Shown: positions 43,674 through 53,332, counted from the stretch's first letter. The stretch: 64,000 nt of DNA from Eubacterium sp. (GCA_017533915.1 JAFWHX010000015.1:62001-126000), one strand, 5' to 3'. Notes: generated by a model from the letters alone, not told the origin. Translations and numbers: made by a program.

Positions 43674-45821
43674 TCAGTACTCAGGTACTACGTCTTCGTC
43701 CGGGTCTTCCTGCTGAGCTCTGGCTGCTTCCATGGCTTTCGGCAGGACTTCGAGAAACTGGTCGACTTCCTCTTCAGTATTGTAGATCCCGAAGCTCACA
43801 CGGATCATGCCAGGGGTCTTTGCGTCTGTACAGCTCTCGAATGATTCCACCATGCTGTCTGGTATGTCCATAAGACGCCATACGTATGGATGTGCGCAGA
43901 AAGCCCCACGTCTTGTAGCCACCGCGCCGAGTTCGCTCAGTTTGTCAGCGACAAGCTTTGAATTGATGTCTGTGAAGTTGAATGTGACTACGCCTACACG
44001 GTCATCGATATTCTCGGAATCTCCATAGATGATAGCGTTGTCATATTGTTTGATACCTGCGATCAGCTTGGTGTTAAGGGCTTTTTCGTGTGCGGATATA
44101 GCGTCAAATCCTACGTCGTTCAGTATATCCAGTGCTTTGCCGAGTCCTACGACTCCAGGATAATTCGGTGATCCGGCTTCGTATCTCGCAGGTGCTTCTT
44201 TATAGTGCTGCCAGTAATCTCCGACGACCGTTACAGTACCTCCGCCGTAGAATGTCGGCATACGTTTGTTCAGGATCTTTGATGGCCCTACTACTGCGCC
44301 GCCGCCATACGGTGAATACATCTTATGAGCGGAGAATACGAAGAAGTCGATGTCAGCGTCATCTGTCTCACCCTGCATAGAGAATTTTCTGTGGGCTACG
44401 ATCTGAGCTCCGTCAACGATTATCTTTGCGCCGTATTTGTGTGCCAGTCTTGCTACACGGTGTACGTCTGTTACATAGCCTGTTACGTTGGATGCCGCGG
44501 TAACAGTTACGTACTTGATCTTCCCTTTATACTTCTTCAGCATCTTCTCTATGTTGCCATAGCTGATACGTCCGTCTTTCTCGACCTCTGCATACACTAC
44601 TTTGCAGCGTTCACGCCACGAAAGGTCATTAGCATGATGCTCCATCCTTGTCGCGAGCACGATGTCCTTCTTGCTCTTCACGAGGGCGGATGCCAGTTTG
44701 TTCAGACCGTCTGTCGTATTGTTAACGTAGAAGCATGTATAGATCTCAGGATCTGCACTCACGAAATCGAGCACTTTGTCACGGGTGTGAAGATACAGCT
44801 CTGTTGAATAGTTGGACTTCTGCGACGAGCCGCGGCCGATCGATCCATACATCTCTAGCTTCTCATCGACTTCTTCCATTACGTCACGGAATGCCGGAGT
44901 AGTCGCGGCATTATCAAAGTTGATCATCGGCTTTTCTGTACCGTCTGCCAGCTTCACAGGAGCATCAAGGCCTACTATTATATCTCTGATATTGCTGATG
45001 TCGTATTTGTCCTCATCAGCAAGAGAATCGCCTGTCACGATGACGTCGAGGTTCTGTTCAAATACACTATCATCAGAGAATGTGATCTTCACATTAAGGT
45101 TCGTTTTCCCGGAAGCTTTTGCTGTGAGGACCCCATCTTCAGTGAGATCAACTATCGTTGATCCGTCTTCTGCATACTCGTTTATTATCTTTGGATCTGT
45201 ATCTTCAGGAGCACCTGTAAGGGTATACTCTGCTTTATAATCAGTCTTATTGATCCTGGTCCCGATCGATGCATTATGCATTATCTCTTCGTACAGAACT
45301 GTGCCATAATCCATCGTCTTTTTCTTATCACCGAGATTCAGCTTGAGCCAGATGCTGCTTGGTCCCTTGTCGTTAAAATACACAGCGGCATCTGCGACGT
45401 CTGTCATCTTTGCCTGTTTCACTTTGATCGTGATAGTACCAATCTTTGTCTTTTTTCTGGCGCCTTTTTTCTTCTCGTAGATAACAGCTGAAGTCTTGCC
45501 GATACTTTTCGATACAACCAGCTTCTTTCCGTAGATAGATTTGACAGGGCTGTTTACGACCGCTGCGATCTTCTTATTCTTGACTACTGCTGAATAAGTC
45601 GCTTTCTTTTTTGGATTTTCCACTATGCGTGACAGCGGTTCGCACGCGTCAGGCATGTATCTGCTGTCGATGTACTTACTATACGTCAGTGTGATTTTTT
45701 TATCTTCATCTGATATTCTTGTCTTCGCAACTGCTCTGGCAGGTGCCATTGCCTGCAGGCCGAGGATCATAAGCGCTGTCATAACAGCTGCTGTTAAGGC
45801 CCATCTTTTTGCTAGTTTCAT
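43674..45821 (-). CDS. Exported cysteine-desulfurase-like PLP enzyme with Ig-like N-terminal half
   Basis: ATG 45821 follows AGGGAGAA, giving 715 residues. Residues 1-32 are a classic signal peptide (KLAKRW, hydrophobic core, APARAVA). Residues about 40-290 are beta-rich and Lys-rich with a BIG2-like stretch (DLTEDGVLTAKASGKTNL). Residues about 295-700 are a class V aminotransferase/cysteine desulfurase: NFDNAATTP, MEHHANDLSW (PLP-stacking His), IIVDGAQ (PLP-N1 Asp), FSAHKMYSPYGGG (Schiff-base Lys) and RGAFCAHP (persulfide Cys). All key residues are present. The C-terminus is acidic; no sortase motif. Export of such an enzyme is very unusual. It could make sulfide or alanine outside the cell. 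Confidence 0.9.
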   Translation of the reverse strand: MKLAKRWALTAAVMTALMILGLQAMAPARAVAKTRISDEDKKITLTYSKYIDSRYMPDACEPLSRIVENPKKKATYSAVVKNKKIAAVVNSPVKSIYGKKLVVSKSIGKTSAVIYEKKKGARKKTKIGTITIKVKQAKMTDVADAAVYFNDKGPSSIWLKLNLGDKKKTMDYGTVLYEEIMHNASIGTRINKTDYKAEYTLTGAPEDTDPKIINEYAEDGSTIVDLTEDGVLTAKASGKTNLNVKITFSDDSVFEQNLDVIVTGDSLADEDKYDISNIRDIIVGLDAPVKLADGTEKPMINFDNAATTPAFRDVMEEVDEKLEMYGSIGRGSSQKSNYSTELYLHTRDKVLDFVSADPEIYTCFYVNNTTDGLNKLASALVKSKKDIVLATRMEHHANDLSWRERCKVVYAEVEKDGRISYGNIEKMLKKYKGKIKYVTVTAASNVTGYVTDVHRVARLAHKYGAKIIVDGAQIVAHRKFSMQGETDDADIDFFVFSAHKMYSPYGGGAVVGPSKILNKRMPTFYGGGTVTVVGDYWQHYKEAPARYEAGSPNYPGVVGLGKALDILNDVGFDAISAHEKALNTKLIAGIKQYDNAIIYGDSENIDDRVGVVTFNFTDINSKLVADKLSELGAVATRRGAFCAHPYVWRLMDIPDSMVESFESCTDAKTPGMIRVSFGIYNTEEEVDQFLEVLPKAMEAARAQQEDPDEDVVPEY

Positions 45822-45930
45822 AAAATTCTCCCTACTCACTGATGATCATATTAATGTCAGTTGATCAAAACTTTATTGCTCTGCTAAACAGTGCAATCCT
45901 CTAGCATTATATACCTTTGCAGTAAAAAAA

Positions 45931-45971
45931 GCATTAATAAACAGCCCCGCATCTTCCGATGCGGGGCTGTT
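45931..45971 (-). terminator. Terminator of the rpsB-tsf operon
   Basis: AACAGCCCCGCATC and GATGCGGGGCTGTT make a perfect 14-bp stem with a 4-nt loop, followed on the minus strand by TTATTAATGC and a T7 run. Confidence 0.9.
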
Positions 45972-46049
45972 ACCCATTGATGAGTTCTTTTCTTTATCGG
46001 TCCTGCTGATGCTGTGCTGTCTCCGTACGGCAGCTGCAGGATCCAGAAG

Positions 46050-47144
46050 TTATTTCGCCATCTGAGCTGCTACTTCTTCTGCGAAGTTCTCTTCCTTCTT
46101 CTCGATTCCTTCGCCTACTTCGAATCTGATGACCTTTGTCAGCTTCAGATCCTTGTCAACACTCTGCAGATACTGAGCAACTGTCTGCTTGCCATCTTCT
46201 GCTCTTACATAAGTCTGATCAAGCAGGCAGGTCTCTTTCAGCTGCTTGGAGACACGTCCGTCTACCAGGCCATTGAAGATCTTGTTCTCTGTGATCTCCA
46301 TCTTAGCTGCAATTGCAAGATTGGTGAGCTTTGATTTTGCCTCTTCTGAAAGGAAGTTCGGCAGATAGTTGAAGTTGAATCCCTTGTCAGCCTTCTTCTC
46401 AGCCAGAATGTCAGTATCTTCTTTGCCCCAGATACCGGCAGCTGCTTTGTCAAGAAGTCCATTAAGGATAGGCTTCGGCAGTGAGAACGGATCGTTCAGC
46501 GCGCTTTCCAGAGTGATCTTTCTGATGTGAGCAAGTTCTTCCTCTGAGATCTCATCTCTGCTTACATACTGAGGGTTCATTGCTGCGACCTGCATCGCAA
46601 CGTTCTTCAGCGCTGTCTTGTTGTCATCATTGTCTGCTCCTTCAGCAGCAATGACAACACCAATGGTGCCGCCGCCGTGGATGTAAGATGACATAACTTC
46701 ACCAGAAGCCTTGCCGATCCTTCTTATTGACAGCTTCTCGCCGATCTTTGCGATCTTTGCGATGAGAGCATCGTTGACTGTACCTTCTTCACCGTAAGGC
46801 ATAGCCATGAATGCGTCCATATCCTCAGACGGAGCTTTCAGAGCAAGCTCTGCAAGATTCTCTACGAATTCGATGAACTCAGGGTTCTTCGCAACGAAGT
46901 CTGTCTCTGAGTTTACTTCAACGACTGCAGCTTCTTTCTGATCATCTGACAAAGCTACTCTTACGAGTCCCTCAGCAGCGATCCTGCCCGCCTTCTTCTC
47001 AGCCTTTGCAAGGCCCTTCTCTTTCAGTACTTCTATAGCCTGATCGATATCACCGTCTGTCTCAACAAGAGCCTTCTTGCAGTCCATCATGCCTGCGCCG
47101 GTCTTATCTCTAAGCTCCTTAACGAGCTGTGCAGTTACTGCCAT
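46050..47144 (-). CDS. tsf: Elongation factor Ts with internal insertion
   Basis: ATG 47144 follows GAGGAGAAAGAA, giving 364 residues. The UBA-type N-terminus (VKELRDKTGAGMMDCKKAL), core (EVNSETDFVAKN) and C-terminal motif (CLLDQTYV) are standard. EF-Ts recycles EF-Tu-GDP. Most bacterial EF-Ts are about 280-310 residues; here about 60 extra residues lie between the helix ending TLESAL and the block ENKIFNGLVDGR (about residues 220-285). It starts 13 nt after rpsB. Confidence 0.96.
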   Translation of the reverse strand: MAVTAQLVKELRDKTGAGMMDCKKALVETDGDIDQAIEVLKEKGLAKAEKKAGRIAAEGLVRVALSDDQKEAAVVEVNSETDFVAKNPEFIEFVENLAELALKAPSEDMDAFMAMPYGEEGTVNDALIAKIAKIGEKLSIRRIGKASGEVMSSYIHGGGTIGVVIAAEGADNDDNKTALKNVAMQVAAMNPQYVSRDEISEEELAHIRKITLESALNDPFSLPKPILNGLLDKAAAGIWGKEDTDILAEKKADKGFNFNYLPNFLSEEAKSKLTNLAIAAKMEITENKIFNGLVDGRVSKQLKETCLLDQTYVRAEDGKQTVAQYLQSVDKDLKLTKVIRFEVGEGIEKKEENFAEEVAAQMAK

Positions 47145-47157
47145 TTCTTTCTCCTCT

Positions 47158-47940
47158 CTATTCTTCCTCAGAAGCTGCGACTTCTTCGATGTCCTCTGCA
47201 GGAGCATCATTTCCTTCTGTCTCAGCCATCGCTATATCTTCGCCTTCATCAAAGCTCTCGCCCTGGTTTCCTTCGATAACTGCGTCAGCCATCTTTGATG
47301 CGATCAGCTTGACCGCTCTGATAGCGTCGTCATTAGCCGGGATAACGATATCAACGTCATCCGGATCACAGTTAGTATCGATCATTCCTACGATTGGAAT
47401 GCCAAGTGTTCTTGCTTCTTTAACAGCGATCTTCTCTTTCTTAGGGTCTACTACGAACATAGCGCCAGGCATGCCCTTCATCTCTCTGATGCCGCCAAGG
47501 TTCCTCTGGAGCTTGTCGTGCTCAGCCATGAGCTTCAGAACTTCTTTCTTTGAGAGCTTCTCAAAAGTTCCGTCTTCCTGCATCTTCTCGATGTCGTTCA
47601 GCTTTTTGATCCTGCCGCTGATCGTCTTGTAGTTTGTGAGCATTCCGCCGAGCCATCTCTCGCTGACATAATACTGTCCGCATCTCTCAGCCTCTGAAAC
47701 GATAGCGTTCTGAGCCTGCTTCTTGGTTCCTACAAAAAGGATAGGCTTTCCGGATGCTCCGACTTCCTTCATGAAGTCATAAGCTTCGTCGATCTTCTCT
47801 ACAGTTTTCTGAAGGTCGATGATATGGATGCCGTTTCTCTCTGTGAAGATGTACGGATCCATCTTAGGGTTCCATTTTCTTGTCTGGTGCCCGAAGTGAA
47901 CTCCAGCTTCGAGCAGCTGTTTCATTGATACTACTGACAT
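47158..47940 (-). CDS. rpsB: 30S ribosomal protein S2 with acidic C-terminal extension
   Basis: The protein has 260 residues. Signatures are [24 protein letters not shown] near the N-terminus and [22 protein letters not shown] near the end. The core is complete by residue 225; the last about 35 residues are almost all Glu, Asp and Ala. Preceded by AGGAGGT. It heads the rpsB-tsf operon with a 200-nt leader. Confidence 0.97.
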   Translation of the reverse strand: MSVVSMKQLLEAGVHFGHQTRKWNPKMDPYIFTERNGIHIIDLQKTVEKIDEAYDFMKEVGASGKPILFVGTKKQAQNAIVSEAERCGQYYVSERWLGGMLTNYKTISGRIKKLNDIEKMQEDGTFEKLSKKEVLKLMAEHDKLQRNLGGIREMKGMPGAMFVVDPKKEKIAVKEARTLGIPIVGMIDTNCDPDDVDIVIPANDDAIRAVKLIASKMADAVIEGNQGESFDEGEDIAMAETEGNDAPAEDIEEVAASEEE

Positions 47941-48147
47941 AACTTACCTCCTGGTTTTAATACTGCCATCCATCACGTGCGGCGTCCGTAAACCGTGAAC
48001 AAAACCTTCACGGCACCATCTGAGCGCCCGTTCTGGATGTGTTACTGCCAACCGTGCAAAAAACTTACGGTGTCTGCTGTGTCCTTTAAGTACCCGATAT
48101 CGGCACATAAAAACTGCTGTCCCACCATGAGTGCACGGACAAAGTCT
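47941..48147 (-). promoter_or_regulatory. Long leader of rpsB-tsf (possible autoregulatory RNA)
   Basis: About 200 nt lie between the predicted transcription start and rpsB. It contains several GC-rich complementary segments (for example CCGTGAA/TTCACGG). S2 autoregulates through its leader in other bacteria, so this may serve that role. I recognised no specific consensus. Confidence 0.35.
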
Positions 48148-48176
48148 ATTATACGTGACCGTACCTGCCGATTCAA
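48148..48176 (-). promoter_or_regulatory. Promoter of rpsB-tsf
   Basis: TTGAAT (48176-48171) and TATAAT (48153-48148) on the minus strand have a 17-bp spacer, a near-consensus vegetative promoter. Confidence 0.75.
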
Positions 48177-48448
48177 GTCTTTTTTTGTTATATTTACATG
48201 CTTTTTGCACTTTCTTCAAAGGATCGTTTTCAGGATCAGCCGTTCTGTGTGTCTGCTATAATTTATAATTATATCTACATTGTTATTAATTATTTATACA
48301 TATAATTTCGAATGGGACTGCCTGCGAACACATATGTAGTCACAAAAGATCTGCGAGGTGCTATTTTTTAACTGAAGCGGCAATACATGACACTTATTGC
48401 TAATCATTTCATCAGGATCTTCCTGTATCAATTTCAGGAGGTATTGAA

Positions 48449-48826
48449 ATGAAGAACACAAAATATATTCCTGTGATAAGCAGAAAAGAAAACTGCAAGC
48501 TGGCAGTTTCAGACATCTGTTATGTATACCGCACGAACCGTAAGCTTAATTTTGAGACTGATCTGGGAGTCAAAAGCACCTATGCGAAAATGGACATCAT
48601 AGAAAGATGTCTTGGCCCGGAGTTCTGCAGATGCATGTCAGGATGCATCGTCAACATGTCCAGGATAAAAGACATGCGCGACGGTATCGTTTTCTTTGAT
48701 GACGGAAAGATAATCAAGCTTGGGAGAGATGCGTTCATAAAACTCAAGCAGCGATACCAGACGTATCTGTACGGCCTTCTTTCCAGCGATAAGACTGATG
48801 ATCCGGACAGTGATGAAGATAACTAG
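48449..48826 (+). CDS. Stand-alone LytTR DNA-binding protein
   Basis: ATG 48449 follows AGGAGGTATTGAA; 125 residues. Residues 1-105 match a LytTR domain: DICYVYRTNRKLNFET, RCLGPEFCRCMSGCIVNMSRIKDM and FFDDGKIIKLGRDAF. There is no receiver or membrane domain, so it is not a full two-component regulator. LytTR domains bind direct repeats as dimers. The tail (residues 113-125) is Asp-rich. It is monocistronic with its own terminator and opposite in direction to both neighbours. Targets unknown. Confidence 0.88.
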   Translation: MKNTKYIPVISRKENCKLAVSDICYVYRTNRKLNFETDLGVKSTYAKMDIIERCLGPEFCRCMSGCIVNMSRIKDMRDGIVFFDDGKIIKLGRDAFIKLKQRYQTYLYGLLSSDKTDDPDSDEDN

Positions 48827-48905
48827 ATACGCTTACATAAACAAACAGTTCCCCAGGTGCAGATCAGAGCTTTGACAGCTGCGGCAAAGAAGACAGGTGT
48901 CACTC

Positions 48906-48936
48906 AAAGAGGCGTCCGGCAGCAGGCCGCCTCTTT
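48906..48936 (+). terminator. Terminator of the LytTR gene
   Basis: AAAGAGGCG (48906-48914) pairs with CGCCTCTTT (48928-48936) around a 13-nt loop. Confidence 0.65.
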
Positions 48937-48953
48937 CTCATGGTTTTAATACA

Positions 48954-48996
48954 TAAAAAAGACAGCTCCGGAAACCTTTCCGGAACTGTCTTTTAT
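48954..48996. terminator. Bidirectional terminator between the LytTR and DD-carboxypeptidase genes
   Basis: GACAGCTCCGG and CCGGAACTGTC pair (one mismatch) with an A-run on the left and TTTTAT on the right. It serves the convergent genes on both sides. Confidence 0.85.
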
Positions 48997-49004
48997 CGTT
49001 TCTC

Positions 49005-50393
49005 TTATGCATATTCCCGCACATATTTCATAAGCTTCTTGGTAGCTTTGAAGCGGTCGTAAGTATTGAAGACTTCAAGTATATATGTTTTGCCCTTCCA
49101 CTTATACGCGCTTGAGAGACAGTTGCCTGCCATCGCAGTAGTCCCTGTCTTTCCGCCCATGTAGCCTTTTATGTGCTCTTTCAGCAGATTGTTCGTAGGC
49201 TTGACTTCATACTCCCACGGCTCTTTTTTGTTCAGGTTGTGGAGCGTGAATTTCTCCATCAGCATTATCTCGTTATACTCATCGAACTCTATCGCCTTTG
49301 CGTTGATGAGTGCCATGTCATACGCCGTAGAATAATGACCGTTCACATCGAGTCCCGACGGTGTCAGGAAATGTGTATGCTTGCAGCCCAGTTCTTTCGC
49401 ACGCGCATTCATCATGTCGCGGAATTTCTCATATGAGCCGCCGACATACTCTCCGATCGCAGTCGCACATTCATTCGCTGACTGTATGAGCATCGCACGC
49501 ATCAGATCTCCAAGCCTGAACTTGTATCCGATGTGGATGCCGTAATATGCGTATGGAGTCATGACTGCACGGTACGAGAACTTTACCACTTCTCTGTCCT
49601 TGCTGTTTTCCATCGCAAGTATCGCCGTCATGATCTTGGTCGTGCTCGCATTCGGGATCTCTTTGTTCATATTCTGGTCGTAAAGCACCTCGCCGTTGTC
49701 GACACAGTAGATCACGGAAGACGAGCATTTTATCTTCAGGTCGGTCCTGTTCCGGCACGTCACTTCTGTCGGATCTCCTGTATATTCCTTTACGCCAAAC
49801 GCGCGGTCGATATGTATCCTCCACTTTGAATAAGTGTAGTCCTTCCAGGATGACGGGAATTCTACCTTTATCTCTTCCACATCATCAAAACCCGTACCGA
49901 TCGTCTTCTCAGTGACCCACTTCTCGGTCTCCTCATCAAAGCGCTGTAGCTCCAGATCCCTGTCTTCAGGATGCGTCACTGTCAGAGTAACTGTGACCCC
50001 TTTATCGGCTTTTTTTGCGATCTTCTGCTTGAGCCCGGTAACTTCTGTCTCAGTCGGGAAGAAAAGCCTCGTTGCTGACCAGAAGCAGAAAAAAATAAGC
50101 GGGATGCAAATAACAGCGGCAATGATCAGCCTTATTGCTGCAGCAATCGTGCGCTTTCTTCTGCGTTTCGCCTGTCTTTTCCTGAACAGCTCATCGTCGG
50201 CTTCTGAAAGCCCCGGCTGGCGCGGCTCTCTTGAACTGCTGCCTTCACCGGCATCACGCCCGCCGTACTGCTGCCCGGACTGCCCGCCGTCCTCAGGATC
50301 GTATTCTCTACGTTCTTCAGCGTAATCCGGGCTCACGGCATCACGTGATGTCTGCTCGTCCTGATAATGATTGTCTTGGTCGAAATCTGACAT
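49005..50393 (-). CDS. D-alanyl-D-alanine carboxypeptidase (S11 family), membrane-anchored
   Basis: The protein has 462 residues. Catalytic motifs of the penicillin-binding S11 fold are STTK (PNASTTKIMTAI), SAN (QSANECATAIGE) and KTG (GGKTGTTAMAGNC). It is anchored by one membrane helix at about 85-110 after an unusual 80-residue, Asp/Gln/Glu/Arg-rich cytoplasmic N-terminus. About 100 residues of beta-type sequence separate the helix from the catalytic domain. It trims pentapeptide stems in peptidoglycan. It follows rpoZ after 71 nt. Confidence 0.93.
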   Translation of the reverse strand: MSDFDQDNHYQDEQTSRDAVSPDYAEERREYDPEDGGQSGQQYGGRDAGEGSSSREPRQPGLSEADDELFRKRQAKRRRKRTIAAAIRLIIAAVICIPLIFFCFWSATRLFFPTETEVTGLKQKIAKKADKGVTVTLTVTHPEDRDLELQRFDEETEKWVTEKTIGTGFDDVEEIKVEFPSSWKDYTYSKWRIHIDRAFGVKEYTGDPTEVTCRNRTDLKIKCSSSVIYCVDNGEVLYDQNMNKEIPNASTTKIMTAILAMENSKDREVVKFSYRAVMTPYAYYGIHIGYKFRLGDLMRAMLIQSANECATAIGEYVGGSYEKFRDMMNARAKELGCKHTHFLTPSGLDVNGHYSTAYDMALINAKAIEFDEYNEIMLMEKFTLHNLNKKEPWEYEVKPTNNLLKEHIKGYMGGKTGTTAMAGNCLSSAYKWKGKTYILEVFNTYDRFKATKKLMKYVREYA

Positions 50394-50464
50394 AATAATC
50401 TGATTATAAATCTATAAACATTCGAGGGAGCACTTATTTTGATGTGCTCCCCCGGAAATACTCT

Positions 50465-50854
50465 CTATTCCTCTTCAGCCTGATCCTCTGGTGCAGCTTC
50501 AGCATCTCCGCTCTCAGCTTCATCAGCAGCATCCTCTGCAGCTTCAGCATCTTCGCTCTCAGCTTCAGCATCCGCCGCGTCATTCTCTTCTGCCTCTTCG
50601 GCTTCGGTCTCTTCACCCTCTGCAGCAGCTTCTGATTCCTCTTCAGCTTCAGCTGGCTTATCTTCAGGATAACGGACTTTGATCATATCCTCGTTTATCT
50701 CTCTGGCTGCGATAGAGACCGGCCTGTTTACCTTGCAGTCTACAAGAGGCGGCTTTCCGTCTATGATGTCGCGTGCGCGCTTTGCTGCCAGGATGACTAG
50801 CGTGTATCTGCTGTCTGCCTTATGCTTGATCTCATTGATCGATGGATATAACAT
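50465..50854 (-). CDS. rpoZ: RNA polymerase omega subunit with long acidic tail
   Basis: The protein has 129 residues. The first 70 are omega: MLYPSINEIKHKADSRYTLV, AKRARDI and the conserved PVSIAAREIN. The remaining about 55 residues are nearly all Ala, Glu and Asp. Omega is usually 65-90 residues in Firmicutes. ATG 50854 shares one base with the gmk stop (TAATG), so the two are coupled. Confidence 0.94.
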   Translation of the reverse strand: MLYPSINEIKHKADSRYTLVILAAKRARDIIDGKPPLVDCKVNRPVSIAAREINEDMIKVRYPEDKPAEAEEESEAAAEGEETEAEEAEENDAADAEAESEDAEAAEDAADEAESGDAEAAPEDQAEEE

Positions 50855-51486
50855 TATTCGTCCTCCTTGTACTGTTCAATCATCTTATATATGTATTCCG
50901 TGACTTTAGAATGCTCGGCTTTGATTATGGCTTTGACTCTGTCGACCGCCTCATCGAGCTTTCCATTCACGACTGCGTAATCATACTTGTCGATATACGC
51001 GATCTCTGATAAAGCCTGCGAGAGCCTGTAGTCGATCGCTTCCTGCGTTTCAGTCCCGCGTCCCGTTATGCGCTTCCTGAGTTCTGCCATTGAAGGCGGC
51101 AGTATGAAGATGAACACACCTCCGGGATATGTCTTCCTTACCTTGAGCGCTCCCTGCATTTCGATCTCTAGTATCACATCGATACCGGCGTTCAGCTTGT
51201 CGATCACCTTCTGCTTTGGCGTTCCGTAATGATGGCCGTACACTTCCGCGAACTCGAGCAGGCCGTCGTTTGCGCGGAGCTGCTCAAACTCTTCTTCATT
51301 TATGAAATAATAGTGCACTCCGTCATGCTCTCCAGCCCTCGGCGCCCTTGTCGTCACAGAGATCGACAGGCAAAGTTCTGCCGGATCCGCATCCTTCATG
51401 AGCTCGCTGCAGATCGTGCCTTTACCGGCTCCAGAAGGTCCAGATATCACGAATAATTTGCCCCTGCTCTTAACTTCCTCTGCCAT
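50854..51486 (-). CDS. gmk: Guanylate kinase
   Basis: The protein has 210 residues with P-loop ISGPSGAGKGTI, GMP-binding TTRAPRAGEHDGVHYYF and lid region RITGRGTETQEAI. It converts GMP to GDP. The yicC-gmk-rpoZ order is conserved in Firmicutes; here a large secreted-protein gene is inserted between yicC and gmk, and the usual small remA-type gene is absent. Confidence 0.96.
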   Translation of the reverse strand: MAEEVKSRGKLFVISGPSGAGKGTICSELMKDADPAELCLSISVTTRAPRAGEHDGVHYYFINEEEFEQLRANDGLLEFAEVYGHHYGTPKQKVIDKLNAGIDVILEIEMQGALKVRKTYPGGVFIFILPPSMAELRKRITGRGTETQEAIDYRLSQALSEIAYIDKYDYAVVNGKLDEAVDRVKAIIKAEHSKVTEYIYKMIEQYKEDE

Positions 51487-51676
51487 GCTCTATCACCCGT
51501 GAACAATAACCATAGCAGGCATACCAGCCGTCTTCCAAAGCCTGCGTACCTGCTTCTGCTATAAATTAATTAATTATACCATTATGCCGTCCGCTTTGCA
51601 ATGCCGGGAAGCAGGATCTATGTGAGCTGATCTTCGAGTATATATGCATGATCAACGTTTTCAAATGACGATCAAA

Positions 51677-53332
51677 TCATTTGACTTTGATCGTTATTAT
51701 GCCGGTCTTTTTCTCAGGCAGATATTTACTCGTGCCTTTGGCGGTCACGGTGACTTTCATCTTATATGTCCCCTTCTTGGTGCCCTTCTTCACTTTGATC
51801 GCCGTAGTCTTTTTGTTGAATGTCAGCGCTTTTCTTGATTTCTTGTCTACACCTTTTCCTGAGTATGAAAGATTCTTTTCAGGACAATCAGATGTTACCA
51901 TTACCGCCCAGACAGTAAACGTGTACTTTTTCAGCCTGGAATACTTCAGCTTCTGAGTCACGTTCTCTATCTCGACGTCAGAAGGCACCTTCCATACAAG
52001 AGCCTTGCAGCTGATCTCCTGCGGAGATGAGACCGGCATCTGATAGAACAGCAATTTACGTTCATTGTATGAGTACCACACGATCTGACCGTCCTTTATG
52101 ATCGGCTCACAGTCACTGAGTATTCCGTTCATCTTATATACTTCTGATGTGGCTTCGCCCTTCCCATTGAGATAGACGCATTTTATCACATCTTCTTTTT
52201 CAGTGCTGCCATACTCATTCCAAATCAGAAGAAAAGTATCATTGTTGATTTTGACGAGATATGGATTTGACACGTGCCTGTCGCCATCTTCCGAAAAGTC
52301 CGTAAACCATCTGAGAGTATTATCGCCGGTTTTTTTGTTTACCGCTCCGACGAAAACGTTGTATGTCATATTAGTACCGCTGCTTTGATCGGCTGAAGAG
52401 CCTGCGACAAGATACGATGAATCCGAGACCTGAAGATCTCCGAGCATTACTCCGGTCTCTCTGTAATTGCTCCTCTGCGCAGCTTCTATTATATCAACTG
52501 AAAACCTGCGATATCCGTTTCCGGTGAATACCGACGGATCACTGCTCTCAGGATCCTCGTTCATATAACGGTCGTCGTATACGGCAAGCCGTATTCCCCT
52601 CGGACCGCTGTCGCCATGATCCGCTACAACTATTTTATCATCGTCAGTGCGGATAAGCTGCATGAACGAATGAGATGCAAATTGCATGGAAAAAGCTTCG
52701 ACCTTGTCCATCTTATCCACATCTAAGAATAAAGACAGATTTTTCTGATGATTCAAGCCGTCAGCGGTCTGATACTTCTGGTGACAGGTGTGAATGATAA
52801 GATAATGGCCCCATCCTTCTATATCACATGAGCCGAAACTGAAAGGAGAGTATACATCTGAACCGTAAAGGCTTGCAGAATCGATCCTGTTCCAGCTCTT
52901 GTCATACTTGGTGATCCTTATCACTTCTTTATCGTCAGACTCATCTCTATTATAGTCGCCTGTCACTATGTAGTAATAATCGCCATATGCGTAAAAGCCT
53001 CCCCAGTATGGCAGTTCCTTCTTCAGCGTCTTGTATGTATCACCGATCCTGTTGAAATCATCGTCATAGTATTCTATCCCGACGAGGTCAAAATCAACGT
53101 CATCTATATCATCGCTGTTTATGCCTCCGGTCTGGACACGCATATATCCATTATCTGTCGGCACCAGATATGAATATGTAATATCTCCCCATGTACTGTA
53201 GGAATGTCCGTAATAATTACGTCCCCACATAAATTCAGCTTTTGCCGCATACGAGGAGACCGCACTTCCGACAAATATGACCATAAGCATTATGGTAAGA
53301 ATCAATGCTGATCTGAAATGCTTTCTTTTCAT
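51677..53332 (-). CDS. Large secreted protein of unknown function with Ig-like C-terminus
   Basis: The protein has 551 residues with an N-terminal signal peptide (KRKHFRSALIL..., cleavage near SYAAKA). The body (about 30-440) is rich in Tyr, Trp, Asp and Gly, with repeated short beta-strand patterns ending in Asp turns, which suggests a beta-propeller. I do not recognise a family. The C-terminal 110 residues, ending GIITIKVK, form an Ig-like module similar to other secreted proteins here. No sortase signal. It interrupts the yicC-gmk-rpoZ order. Confidence 0.75.
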   Translation of the reverse strand: MKRKHFRSALILTIMLMVIFVGSAVSSYAAKAEFMWGRNYYGHSYSTWGDITYSYLVPTDNGYMRVQTGGINSDDIDDVDFDLVGIEYYDDDFNRIGDTYKTLKKELPYWGGFYAYGDYYYIVTGDYNRDESDDKEVIRITKYDKSWNRIDSASLYGSDVYSPFSFGSCDIEGWGHYLIIHTCHQKYQTADGLNHQKNLSLFLDVDKMDKVEAFSMQFASHSFMQLIRTDDDKIVVADHGDSGPRGIRLAVYDDRYMNEDPESSDPSVFTGNGYRRFSVDIIEAAQRSNYRETGVMLGDLQVSDSSYLVAGSSADQSSGTNMTYNVFVGAVNKKTGDNTLRWFTDFSEDGDRHVSNPYLVKINNDTFLLIWNEYGSTEKEDVIKCVYLNGKGEATSEVYKMNGILSDCEPIIKDGQIVWYSYNERKLLFYQMPVSSPQEISCKALVWKVPSDVEIENVTQKLKYSRLKKYTFTVWAVMVTSDCPEKNLSYSGKGVDKKSRKALTFNKKTTAIKVKKGTKKGTYKMKVTVTAKGTSKYLPEKKTGIITIKVK

